A DNA stretch of 64,000 nt from Lachnospiraceae bacterium (GTDB lineage Bacteria > Bacillota > Clostridia > Lachnospirales > Lachnospiraceae): positions 1-64,000 of the forward strand of contig JAFYWF010000063.1 in NCBI GenBank assembly GCA_017558145.1, given 5' to 3'. The translations under genes were made by a program, and so were the position numbers. This document shows, piece after piece, positions 55,634-63,900 of this stretch. The notes beneath the pieces are model-generated. The model worked only from the letters and a program-made list of their open reading frames with translations, did not search any database and had not been told where the DNA came from. How positions within the stretch are numbered: the stretch's first letter is position 1; each line of letters starts with the position of its first letter.

Positions 55634-55706
55634 AAGAATAGAAAGAAACGTAATTGCAAAGAGATGGTGCAGTTACAAGAACAAAGTAAAAGAGAGGTAT
55701 GAAATT

Positions 55707-56327
55707 ATGGCTAGAGAAATGAAAACATGTGAAAACGGACACTTATACAATCCACAGACATACGAAAGATGCCCATATTGTTATGGTGAAGATGCAAATA
55801 AACAGGTTAATGTTACTATGCCTGCAAAAGAAGAAGAGGAGGAAATTACTCCGACTGTGGCAGGAAACTATGGAGCATATGCTAAAGAAGAAAGAAGATC
55901 TTTCTATGAAGAAGAGGATGATGAAAGAACAGTAGCTGCTTACTTTAAGGAAACAGGAATTGATCCGGTAGTGGGTTGGTTGGTAGCATTAAATGGTCCT
56001 TATAAAGGAACGGATTACAGAATTCATTCTGACAACAACTATATCGGAAGAAGCAGAAGTATGAGTATTTGCATCCATGGAGATGATACGATTTCTAAGG
56101 AAAATCATGCAAGCATTGCTTACGAAACAAGAAGCAGAAAATTTTATTTTACACCGGGGACAGGAAGAAATATTGTACGTGTGAATGATAATGCAATTTT
56201 TGCTACCATAGAGTTAAAGGCGTATGATATAATTGAGCTTGGAGTAACCAGCTTTGTATTTATTCCGTTCTGTAGCGAGTCCTTTGATTGGAATCAGACT
56301 TTGGTGCAGGAAGGAGAGGTGCAATAG
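55707..56327 (+). CDS. Zinc-ribbon plus FHA protein (copy A)
   Basis: A 206-residue soluble protein with an N-terminal zinc ribbon (Cys8, His13, Cys23, Cys26 in CENGH and CPYC), an acidic linker containing DDERTVAAYF, and an FHA-type domain (about 85-190) with YIGRSRSMSICI and ISKENHASI; the usual NGT turn is replaced by GRNIVRVND, so specificity may be altered. It is clearly homologous to the protein at 58494 throughout, including the VVGWLV entry strand. ATG 55707 with GAGAGG is chosen over ATG 55617, which lies in the promoter leader. Confidence 0.88.
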   Translation: MAREMKTCENGHLYNPQTYERCPYCYGEDANKQVNVTMPAKEEEEEITPTVAGNYGAYAKEERRSFYEEEDDERTVAAYFKETGIDPVVGWLVALNGPYKGTDYRIHSDNNYIGRSRSMSICIHGDDTISKENHASIAYETRSRKFYFTPGTGRNIVRVNDNAIFATIELKAYDIIELGVTSFVFIPFCSESFDWNQTLVQEGEVQ

Positions 56328-56328
56328 C

Positions 56329-56703
56329 ATGTATAAAATACCAAACATTTCCATACCACCAATGATTCCCCTGGAAGAGCTGGCAATAGAAAATAATGGG
56401 TGGTGTTTGGAAGAAATTGCAGGACCACATGGAAATGTAGCAATGAAATGTGAACGTAGTCTTATCTTTGGGCGTAGTGCAAGGAATTGCAATGTAGTAT
56501 TTCCTACAGATACTAAAGGAGTCAGTGGTGTTCATTGTGAAGTGGTACCAATGAAGGATGGGTTACTTCTGAAAGACCTGAATTCAACCTATGGAACTTT
56601 TTTGATTGATGGAAGACGCGTTGAACCTAATCATGGGGTAATGTTAGAGCGTGGTGATGTATTCTATTTGGCTAGTAAGGAGGTTATGTTCAAGGTCGTA
56701 TAA
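56329..56703 (+). CDS. Small stand-alone FHA protein
   Basis: A 124-residue soluble protein, almost entirely one FHA domain (about 38-124): LIFGRSARNCNVVF, VSGVHCEV and NSTYGTFLIDG carry all phosphothreonine-contact residues. A Pro-rich N-terminus (IPPMIPLEEL) precedes it. The ATG comes one base after the previous stop, with GGAGAGG inside that gene's end. It could act as an adaptor between a phosphorylated kinase and the HEPN protein that follows. Confidence 0.88.
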   Translation: MYKIPNISIPPMIPLEELAIENNGWCLEEIAGPHGNVAMKCERSLIFGRSARNCNVVFPTDTKGVSGVHCEVVPMKDGLLLKDLNSTYGTFLIDGRRVEPNHGVMLERGDVFYLASKEVMFKVV

Positions 56704-56721
56704 TACAATAGGAGAAGGAAC

Positions 56722-58284
56722 ATGACCGAACCAAAGAATAATTATAAGATTAAACCTTATCGATCAGAAGAAGAAAACGAAAATCGTAATTTATATCGAA
56801 GCAAAGATAATATTCGTCGAAAATGGTTTTCTATTTGCAGTAATGTTAATGAGCATGACAATAAGGGGATTTATGAGAAGTGTCTTGTACAGGCATTTAA
56901 CCTGACGGAGTTTGTCATGGATAATTTTATTGAACAGCTTTTTGACACGGCAAAAAATCAAAACAATATTAAAAAAATAGAAAACACAAATCCGGATAAA
57001 AAAGAAGACAAATGGAAAAAAGGAAAGAAAGAAGAAAGTGGAACATATTTTTTTATTAAAGAAAATGTTACCATTGATTTTGATACACAATTTAAAAATG
57101 GATATTTTGGGAAAACCCAAATTTTAGAAAAACTTGGATATAAGCTTCCGCAGCATATTCATGAGGTACGTAAAAACAGAAATAAATATGCCCATGGTAC
57201 AGACACCTATAAAAATTCTATCAGGGACGAAGTAAATAACTTCGAAACCATCGTAAGATATATAAATACTATGGGTGAGCTGTTAGTAATGATGAAAAAA
57301 TTAGCACCTAATCAGGTAAATCCTTCCTATGAAGAATTAAAGCTTCAAGTAGGAAAAGCGGTGGGACATGAAGATAAATATGTGGCACTGACTTTGGTAA
57401 GGGAAGATGAAAAAGAGCGAGTTTTTTATGGAAAAGACAGCAGCAATCAAAGGGAAGTTTGTATTTATGAATTAATACCCCCAAAAAACATTTTAGATGT
57501 TTATCATCAGAGTAAGAAAGAACTTGTCAAGGTTGCGGGCAGTGGAATTGTAAGAACCGAGGAAGTTTTATTAAAAAATAAGACTTGTTATATTATCAAA
57601 GAAAAGATTCAAGGGGATACTTTGCCGCAATATTTGCGTAAGCAAAACAAGGATATAGATGTTAGAAAAGACATGTTGTATCAGGTGGAAAAAATTATTC
57701 GAAATATTTATAAATATCCCAATATTTCGACTTCACTTCGAGAAACAGATCTGATAGTGGATGGGCAGGGGGATTTATGGCTGACCCAATATGAATTGGG
57801 GAAAAAACAGATTTCACAGCAGGAGTTCGTTCGTCGTTATCGTTTGATTTTAGATATCCAAGAAGAAATTACAGAAATGCCACAGGTATCATTAGCTTCT
57901 CCGGAGTCAGATGACAAGGCACAAAAGGAATCAGTGATTCCACCAAAAGCAGAAGAAAAGAGAATTCCTGTATCGGAAAAAAATACAGGTTTTTATAAAG
58001 AAGTCAAAGAAGAGAAGATGGTAGAGCTGAAGCAAAAAACAGAGGTAAAGGCACCGGAAGTTTTTGGAGAACCTACAGTTCATGAAGTAAAAAAAGAAAC
58101 AGTCAGACAAAGCCAAGATAAAGTACAGAAAGAAAAATGTGCAGAGATAGAAAAAGTAACCGATGCTACAGTACAGATTGAGATAGGCAGTAATCCCAAT
58201 AATTGGGCTAAGCTATGGGGAACGCTGGGAGTTTGCAGTGGAATTCTTCTTATTTTGTGGGCTGTGTCAGGATTGCTTACATAA
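56722..58284 (+). CDS. Membrane-anchored HEPN-like and degenerate kinase protein
   Basis: A 520-residue protein. The helical N-terminal region (about 35-200) looks HEPN-like and has Arg153-NKYA-His158, a match to the R-x4-6-H RNase motif. The middle (about 225-385) resembles a protein-kinase C-lobe (KEKIQGDTLPQYLRKQ as hinge, TDLIVDGQGDLWLTQYELG where HRD and DFG should be) but lacks the catalytic Asp motifs, so it is a likely pseudokinase. A long charged linker leads to a C-terminal transmembrane helix (about 498-518). HEPN plus pseudokinase on a membrane tail is unusual; RNA cleavage is a hypothesis only. It ends the operon. Confidence 0.7.
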   Translation: MTEPKNNYKIKPYRSEEENENRNLYRSKDNIRRKWFSICSNVNEHDNKGIYEKCLVQAFNLTEFVMDNFIEQLFDTAKNQNNIKKIENTNPDKKEDKWKKGKKEESGTYFFIKENVTIDFDTQFKNGYFGKTQILEKLGYKLPQHIHEVRKNRNKYAHGTDTYKNSIRDEVNNFETIVRYINTMGELLVMMKKLAPNQVNPSYEELKLQVGKAVGHEDKYVALTLVREDEKERVFYGKDSSNQREVCIYELIPPKNILDVYHQSKKELVKVAGSGIVRTEEVLLKNKTCYIIKEKIQGDTLPQYLRKQNKDIDVRKDMLYQVEKIIRNIYKYPNISTSLRETDLIVDGQGDLWLTQYELGKKQISQQEFVRRYRLILDIQEEITEMPQVSLASPESDDKAQKESVIPPKAEEKRIPVSEKNTGFYKEVKEEKMVELKQKTEVKAPEVFGEPTVHEVKKETVRQSQDKVQKEKCAEIEKVTDATVQIEIGSNPNNWAKLWGTLGVCSGILLILWAVSGLLT

Positions 58285-58293
58285 AGAATCATA

Positions 58294-58374
58294 AAAGGAC
58301 TGTTGCAAAATGTTAGTAACGGATGGAAGTAGATACAAGAAGTCTTAAACGAATCATTTTTGCATCGGTCCTTT
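58294..58374 (+). terminator. Long hairpin terminator after the HEPN-like gene
   Basis: AAAGGACTGTTGCAAAATG pairs imperfectly with CATTTTTGCATCGGTCCTTT across a 42-base loop. A second small hairpin (TTTCTCTT/AAGAGAAA, 58372-58400) follows directly, just before GTGC-box site 6. Confidence 0.55.
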
Positions 58375-58404
58375 CTCTTATATTTAGGGTAAAAGAGAAA
58401 CAAG

Positions 58405-58443
58405 AAAAAAGTGCAAAAAAATTACCAGGGACATTGGTATGAT
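58405..58443 (+). promoter_or_regulatory. GTGC-box promoter, site 6 (FHA/PP2C/kinase operon)
   Basis: AAAAAAGTGCAAAAAA at 58405-58420, then ATTACC, and TATGAT at 58438-58443, 27 bases after the GTGC start. It precedes a four-gene operon (zinc-ribbon FHA, PP2C, PP2C-like, kinase). Confidence 0.7.
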
Positions 58444-58493
58444 AACTATAGATAAAAACAAGAGAGAACTTAAGAAAAGAGAGGGAATGAATT

Positions 58494-59081
58494 ATGGCAA
58501 GACCAGGAGATATTGTAACATGTAAAAACGGACATCACTATGATGTATCAAGACATACCGAATGTCCGGTTTGTAAACAGGAAAGAGAACGTAAAGAGGT
58601 AGGCGTTACCAGAGGCGACAACAGTATGTATGTAGCAAAGCCAAGATATGCAAGTCGTCCTATGAATACAGCAGCAGATATGGATGGAGAAGAGACCGTT
58701 GCTGCTGTTCAAGTAAAGATGGGATTTTCACCGGTAGTAGGCTGGTTGGTTAGTGTAGACGGAACTAACAAAGGAAAGGATTATCGTATTGTAAATGGTC
58801 GTAATTTCATCGGAAGAGAACGCACCATGGATGTTTGTATTCCGGGAGACAATACTATTTCACGCCAGCAGCATGCCATTATCAGCTATGATGACAGAGC
58901 AAATAAATATTATTATTCACCGGGCATGGCTAGAAGTATCGACCACATCAATGAAGAACCGGTTTTTGCAACTGTAGAATTAAAAGCAGGTGATCTGATT
59001 GAAGTGGGAACTACAAAATTGAGATTTGTACCTTTATGTAGTGCGAAGTTCAGATGGGAGGACTGGAATGAAGCAGAATAA
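58494..59081 (+). CDS. Zinc-ribbon plus FHA protein (copy B)
   Basis: A 195-residue soluble paralogue of the protein at 55707. The zinc ribbon uses Cys10, His14, Cys24 and Cys27; a linker with EETVAAVQV follows; the FHA-type domain (about 80-185) shows VVGWLVSVDG, FIGRERTMDVCI and ISRQQHAII, with the NGT turn again replaced (ARSIDHINE). The zinc ribbon resembles those at the N-termini of the two kinases, so these proteins may share a binding partner. The end overlaps the PP2C gene by 14 bases. Confidence 0.88.
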   Translation: MARPGDIVTCKNGHHYDVSRHTECPVCKQERERKEVGVTRGDNSMYVAKPRYASRPMNTAADMDGEETVAAVQVKMGFSPVVGWLVSVDGTNKGKDYRIVNGRNFIGRERTMDVCIPGDNTISRQQHAIISYDDRANKYYYSPGMARSIDHINEEPVFATVELKAGDLIEVGTTKLRFVPLCSAKFRWEDWNEAE

Positions 59082-59913
59082 ATGGAAGAAGCTTTGGGCT
59101 GGCTTGAAACATAAGATGACCAAAAAAGAAGAACCCATGAAATTGGAGGTAGATAATCTTCAGGGAATTGGCAAAAGGCATCAGCAGGAGGATAGCTTTT
59201 GTATGTCTGATTATACCAATGCAGAGCTGATGCAAGAAAAAGGATTTTTTGCAGTGGTGGCTGATGGTATGGGCGGTATGTTACATGGAGACAGAACCAG
59301 TGCCACCGTAACAGCAGCTGCCAAAGAATATTTTGATGCCTGTGTGATTCATAAAAATTCAGGATGTAATCAGATGTTAGATATGCTTGAGTTTATCGAT
59401 GAAAAGGTAAAAAAATTACAAAAGGAAGAGGATATTTACGAAAGCGGATCTACTTTAACAGCAGTATGGATTCGTAACCATATGATGCATTTTATGACGG
59501 TAGGTGACAGCAGAATCTACTTATTCAGAGGAGGCAATTTGTATCAACTGAATCGAGATCATAATTTGAAGAATAAATTAATTGAAAAAGTAATCCAGGG
59601 AGAAATGGATCGGGAAATGTATCATGATATGATGGGAAAATCCGGTCTTACAAGTTATCTTGGTAAGGAAGAAATTGATTTGGTGGATGTATCTGTAAGA
59701 CCATTTTTCTTAGAAAAAGATGATGTGATTTTGATGGCATCTGACGGAGTCTTTGGAACACTTTCAGATACGGAATTGATTGCCTTATTAAAACAGGATT
59801 TTGATTATGTGGCAGAAAATATGAAACTTGCTATTGAAAATGCCGGCAAGAAAAAACAGGATAACTACACAGCAATTATTGTGAAGTGTGTCAATGGGGA
59901 AGGAGAAGCGTAA
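59068..59913 (+). CDS. PP2C-family Ser/Thr phosphatase
   Basis: A 281-residue PPM-type phosphatase that would reverse the kinases' phosphorylation. Metal-binding motifs are intact: QQEDSF (Asp42), VVADGMGGM (Asp66-Gly67), VGDSRIYLF, LMASDGVFG and KQDNYTAII. A basic N-terminal segment precedes the fold; there is no membrane helix. ATG 59068 with GGGAGG is chosen over ATG 59026. Its start overlaps the zinc-ribbon FHA gene by 14 bases, suggesting coupled translation, and a PP2C-like pseudo-enzyme follows five bases downstream. Confidence 0.94.
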   Translation: MKQNKWKKLWAGLKHKMTKKEEPMKLEVDNLQGIGKRHQQEDSFCMSDYTNAELMQEKGFFAVVADGMGGMLHGDRTSATVTAAAKEYFDACVIHKNSGCNQMLDMLEFIDEKVKKLQKEEDIYESGSTLTAVWIRNHMMHFMTVGDSRIYLFRGGNLYQLNRDHNLKNKLIEKVIQGEMDREMYHDMMGKSGLTSYLGKEEIDLVDVSVRPFFLEKDDVILMASDGVFGTLSDTELIALLKQDFDYVAENMKLAIENAGKKKQDNYTAIIVKCVNGEGEA

Positions 59914-59918
59914 GATAG

Positions 59919-60503
59919 ATGAAAGCAGTAATAAGTGGCTGTGGCGGTCTTGGTGATTTAAGAAAAGATACAGACTATATAGTTCATAAAGGTGTTGCAG
60001 GTGGAATGATTATTGTTGCTGTAGATACTTCGGAAGCATTTGAAGACGGCATGGCGCAGGAAATTGCACAAAGAATTATTTATGAATGGGAAGGGGAACC
60101 ACAATTAAGTGAAGAACGCTTGCAAGAATGTCTGCAAGTGGGAACTCAGATTTCTTCAAAGATTTCTGTTACTATTTTGGTTTTGGATAAAAAAGAAATG
60201 GGCATTGCTCATAACGGAAATAATAAGATTTTTCATATTATGGAGGGACAAATTGATGATTTGACCATACCGGAGGAAGAAACGGGAATGGTTGATATTT
60301 ATGAATATACAGCAAAACCTGAGGATGCATTTGTAGTGATGACTGACGGATTTGCAAGTTATATTCAGGAACAAGAGGTTTTGATTGATTATACTAAGTC
60401 AAGGACGCCAAAAGATTTGATTTCTTATTTGAGTACCAGAGTGGGATTACGCCAGAAAGAATGTTTTGACAGTTATACGGCTATGGCTTTAATTTTTGAA
60501 TAA
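59919..60503 (+). CDS. Degenerate PP2C-like protein (probable pseudophosphatase)
   Basis: A 194-residue protein that keeps the order of PP2C strands while losing the catalytic groups. IIVAVDTSEAFEDG stands where PP2C has VVADGMGGMLHG, removing the metal-binding Asp-Gly; AHNGNNKIFHI replaces GDSRIYLF; FVVMTDGFASYI keeps the TDG of the third motif; DSYTAMALIF replaces DNYTAIIV. It also lacks the N-terminal RxxNED strand. I infer a regulatory, non-catalytic relative of the neighbouring phosphatase. It could be a divergent SpoIIE-type fold, but no such motif is seen. Confidence 0.7.
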   Translation: MKAVISGCGGLGDLRKDTDYIVHKGVAGGMIIVAVDTSEAFEDGMAQEIAQRIIYEWEGEPQLSEERLQECLQVGTQISSKISVTILVLDKKEMGIAHNGNNKIFHIMEGQIDDLTIPEEETGMVDIYEYTAKPEDAFVVMTDGFASYIQEQEVLIDYTKSRTPKDLISYLSTRVGLRQKECFDSYTAMALIFE

Positions 60504-60595
60504 AATGAATTGTTAAAAAAACAAAAGAAAATTTGAGGTGCAGATAGGAAGGAGTGAAAAGATTCTTTTTTAGGAAAGGAATCTTGAATTAGAAT

Positions 60596-61969
60596 ATGAA
60601 TGTAAATCAACTTTGTATGAATTGTATGATGGGAATGGTAGATGAAAAGGGTGTATGTGCTATTTGTCATAGCTCAAATGATAGCATCCGTAATACCGAC
60701 AGACATTTGCCTCTGGGCAGCATTCTTAGAGGAAAATATATAGTAGGAAGAGTTCTTGGAGAAGGAGGATTTGGAATTACTTATATTGGTTTAGATTTAG
60801 ATTTGCAAGCTAGAGTAGCCATTAAGGAATTTTGTCCCAGAGACAGTGTTTCCAGAGAAACCACTAATCATTTAACACTTCTTCCTTACGATAAGGAAAG
60901 CGAAGAATTTTTTGAAGAAGAAAAAGAGAAGTTCTTAAATGAAGCCAGACGACTTGGTAAGTTCCGTGGACAAGAAGGTATCGTTTCCGTAATGGATTAT
61001 TTTAAGGAAAACGGAACTGCCTATATTGTGATGGAATATATTGAGGGACTTAATTTAAAAAAATATTTAGGCTCCCTAGACAGCCGCATGAAGGTACAGG
61101 AAGTACTGACACTATTAAAGCCTGTTTTAAAAACCTTGAATATGATGCACGAAGAAAACTTGATACATAGAGATATTAGTCCGGATAACATTATGATTTG
61201 CAAAGATCAGAAGAGGGTATGTCTGATTGATTTTGGAAGCGCCAGAGAGGTGAATGGAGAACATTCACTATCTGTGTATAAAAAGGGAAGTTATACTCCG
61301 TTAGAACAGCAGAGTCGTAATGGCAAACAAGGTCCATGGACGGATGTATATGCTCTCTGTGCCATGATGTATTATTGTATTACAGGGCGCGATATACCGG
61401 AAGCCGTGGAAAGAACTATGGAAGAGAAACTGATTCCACCAAGTAAATTAGGTGTGGAAATTCCGGAACATGTGGAACAGGCTATTTTAAATGGATTAGT
61501 TTTAAATCCTTCTAATCGAACACAAAATGTGGGAGAATTGATGAAGGAATTATATGATTCTCAAGGAGCAGGAAAGGTTGCTGAAAAAAACCTAGCAACT
61601 CCTGTTATGGAAGTTGCTCCGGAGCCCAAGAAGGAAGAACAACAGAGGCAAGAAGTAGTACCACAGGAAGTGGTACAAAAGGATGCAATACAAACACCAC
61701 CGGTCAAGGAACAATCCAACGGTCTTTTGAAACTCGGAATTGTTATTGCCATTGTTTTTGTTATCTTTAAAGTGATTCAAGCAGCAATCATCCTTCCGCA
61801 GTATCAAGAGATGCAACAAAGACAAGAGCAATTTCAACAGGAATATGAAGCTACGAAACAAAGAATAGAAGCTACCAAACAAGAGGTACAACAACAACAA
61901 GAACAATTTCAAAAAGATTACGAGGCTAATAAAAAGAAGATTGAAGAGATGCAACAAAAGTTTAATTGA
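60596..61969 (+). CDS. Zinc-ribbon Ser/Thr protein kinase 1, membrane-anchored
   Basis: A 457-residue Hanks-type kinase. Residues 1-25 form a zinc ribbon (Cys7, Cys10, Cys21, Cys24). The kinase domain (about 45-320) is complete: GEGGFGITY, Lys77 (VAIKEF), HRDISPDN with Asp193, and DFGSAR with Asp212; HRD-I-S in place of HRD-x-K is typical of this bacterial subgroup. After a Glu/Gln/Pro linker comes a transmembrane helix (about 378-400) and a Gln/Glu-rich extracellular coiled coil (402-457). It probably senses something outside and phosphorylates targets read by the FHA proteins. No GTGC box precedes it; it is likely read from site 6. Confidence 0.95.
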   Translation: MNVNQLCMNCMMGMVDEKGVCAICHSSNDSIRNTDRHLPLGSILRGKYIVGRVLGEGGFGITYIGLDLDLQARVAIKEFCPRDSVSRETTNHLTLLPYDKESEEFFEEEKEKFLNEARRLGKFRGQEGIVSVMDYFKENGTAYIVMEYIEGLNLKKYLGSLDSRMKVQEVLTLLKPVLKTLNMMHEENLIHRDISPDNIMICKDQKRVCLIDFGSAREVNGEHSLSVYKKGSYTPLEQQSRNGKQGPWTDVYALCAMMYYCITGRDIPEAVERTMEEKLIPPSKLGVEIPEHVEQAILNGLVLNPSNRTQNVGELMKELYDSQGAGKVAEKNLATPVMEVAPEPKKEEQQRQEVVPQEVVQKDAIQTPPVKEQSNGLLKLGIVIAIVFVIFKVIQAAIILPQYQEMQQRQEQFQQEYEATKQRIEATKQEVQQQQEQFQKDYEANKKKIEEMQQKFN

Positions 61970-62027
61970 TTTTAGTAAAATATGTTGAGGAAAAAGTAGA
62001 AAGTGGTCTGTAGTGTTACATCCTTTT

Positions 62028-62066
62028 TAAAACGCAAAAAATTTCATGTTTTGTTATTATTATATT
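62028..62066 (+). promoter_or_regulatory. GTGC-box-like promoter, site 7 (kinase 2)
   Basis: A variant AAAACGCAAAAAATTTCA at 62029-62046 with a -10-like TATATT at 62061-62066. Compared with sites 1-6, GTGC is ACGC and the spacer is two bases longer. It shares the A-tract and TTTC part with site 8. Confidence 0.55.
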
Positions 62067-62110
62067 TTTAGAACACGAGAATAAACGAAAATACATAATG
62101 GAGGTCTTAC

Positions 62111-63880
62111 ATGAACGTAAATCAAATATGCATGAGTTGTATGAGCGAACTAAAAGGACAAGCAATATGTCCTAATTGTCAGACGGAAGATTCTTCTAAT
62201 AAAAATCAGAGCAGACACCTACCTATAAGAACAATACTTAGAGGGAAATATCTTGTAGGAAAAGTTTTGGGAGAGGGAGGCTTTGGGATTACCTATATTG
62301 GTTATGATTTGGATTTACAGATTCGGGTAGCCATCAAAGAATTTTGTCCTCGTTCTTATGCTGGAAGAGAAGTAACTGACCAAATAACCTTACTTCCTTT
62401 TGATGAAAAAGCAGAAGAAATTTTTGAAGCAGAAAAAGAGAAGTTTATTAATGAAGCCAGACGTCTTGCGAAATTTCGAGATGAAGATGGTGTGGTTTCT
62501 GTATTGGATTATTTTAAGGAAAATGGAACTGCTTATATTGTAATGGAATATATTGATGGAGTTACTTTAAAAAATTATTTAAAGACTCTGGATGAAAAAA
62601 TCAAAATTCAAGATGTACTGACATTATTACAACCTATCATGGTAGCCTTAAATATGATGCATAAGGAAAACTTGATACATAGAGATATCAGCCCGGATAA
62701 TATCATGATTCGAAAGGATCTAAAAAAAGTATATTTGATTGATTTTGGAAATGCCAGAGATGTTCATGGAGAGCATTCCATGTCTATATACAAAAAAGGA
62801 AGTTATACACCGATAGAACAACAGAGTCGTCATGGGAAACAAGGCTCTTGGACGGATGTATATTCCTTGTGTGCTACTATTTATTATTGTATTACCGGTA
62901 GGAATATTCCGGAAGCAGCAGATAGGATCATAGAGGATAATTTGATTGCACCGAGCAAGATGGGGGTAGAGGTTCCACAAAAGGTAGAAGAAGTACTATT
63001 AAAAGGATTGGTTATAAATCCTAATCAACGTATCCAGACCATGGAAGAATTGATGGAAGAACTATATCAAGATAATCCGGAGGAGAAAAAGATAACAGAC
63101 ATAACATCAGTTACAGAGAATACAGAAGAAAAGATAGAAATTATAATAAAGAACCAAGATGAATCCAAGGAAGATGACATGAAAGATTCTGTGGAAGATG
63201 GCAGAATAGAGGCAAAAAAGACATCGGAAAATAAAATATGGAGATGGTTAATAGGATTAGGAATTTTGTTTTTATGTGGTTACTGGTTAATTTGGAGTGA
63301 TGCGAATAAAACAACGGTAGTTTCACTTGAAGATGGCGGTACCCGTGAATGTGTGTATAAGGATGGAGGGATTGTTAGTCAGAAAGATTATTATCCGAAC
63401 GGTGAACTCAAGTCACATATATATATGGAAGATGGCAATAAATATGAAGTATATTATAGAAGAGATGAAAGTGGTAAACTTTTAGGAACATTCAATCATG
63501 TGAATGATGTTCTTTTAGATGAAACGTGGTATAGGGAAAATGGACATATTGTATATTACGTGTTCAAAGATGGTGATGAAAATAATTATACCGGTGTAGA
63601 AAGAAATGAAAGTGGTAAAATAGTATTTAAATTAGTAGTAGAAGATGGTAGTAATAGTAGTTCTGTAAGATATGACTATCCGAAGGAAGGCTGGGAGATG
63701 CATATTGCATATATAGAAAATAAACATTGTTATATCTATTATGATGAATATGCAAAACTTATTGCAAGTACAACGTATGTAGATGATGTTTATGTGGGCG
63801 GAGAAATTTATGATGAGACAAAGTGGAATTCGATAGATTGGGAAAAAGCAGACGAAGATTGGGAGAGTCGTGCCAACTAA
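62111..63880 (+). CDS. Zinc-ribbon Ser/Thr protein kinase 2 with MORN-like ectodomain
   Basis: A 589-residue kinase closely related to kinase 1 over residues 1-325: zinc ribbon (Cys7, Cys10, Cys20, Cys23), GEGGFGITY, Lys76, HRDISPDN with Asp192, DFGNAR with Asp211. After an acidic linker and a transmembrane helix (about 375-395), the outside part differs: instead of a coiled coil it has repeats of the MORN/YwqK type (KDYYPNGELKSHIYMEDG, YRRDESGKLLGTF, YRENGHIVYYVFKDGD), about 190 residues. The two kinases thus share an inside and differ outside, as expected for sensors of different signals. GGAGG ribosome site. Confidence 0.94.
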   Translation: MNVNQICMSCMSELKGQAICPNCQTEDSSNKNQSRHLPIRTILRGKYLVGKVLGEGGFGITYIGYDLDLQIRVAIKEFCPRSYAGREVTDQITLLPFDEKAEEIFEAEKEKFINEARRLAKFRDEDGVVSVLDYFKENGTAYIVMEYIDGVTLKNYLKTLDEKIKIQDVLTLLQPIMVALNMMHKENLIHRDISPDNIMIRKDLKKVYLIDFGNARDVHGEHSMSIYKKGSYTPIEQQSRHGKQGSWTDVYSLCATIYYCITGRNIPEAADRIIEDNLIAPSKMGVEVPQKVEEVLLKGLVINPNQRIQTMEELMEELYQDNPEEKKITDITSVTENTEEKIEIIIKNQDESKEDDMKDSVEDGRIEAKKTSENKIWRWLIGLGILFLCGYWLIWSDANKTTVVSLEDGGTRECVYKDGGIVSQKDYYPNGELKSHIYMEDGNKYEVYYRRDESGKLLGTFNHVNDVLLDETWYRENGHIVYYVFKDGDENNYTGVERNESGKIVFKLVVEDGSNSSSVRYDYPKEGWEMHIAYIENKHCYIYYDEYAKLIASTTYVDDVYVGGEIYDETKWNSIDWEKADEDWESRAN

Positions 63881-63900
63881 TTAGTAGGTGGTTTGCAATC

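Noticed and set aside
45576-58443. GTGC boxes as sigma-54 promoters
   Set aside because: Sigma-54 sites need GG and GC about ten bases apart (-24/-12). Here there is a single GTGC and a normal -10-like hexamer about 27 bases later.
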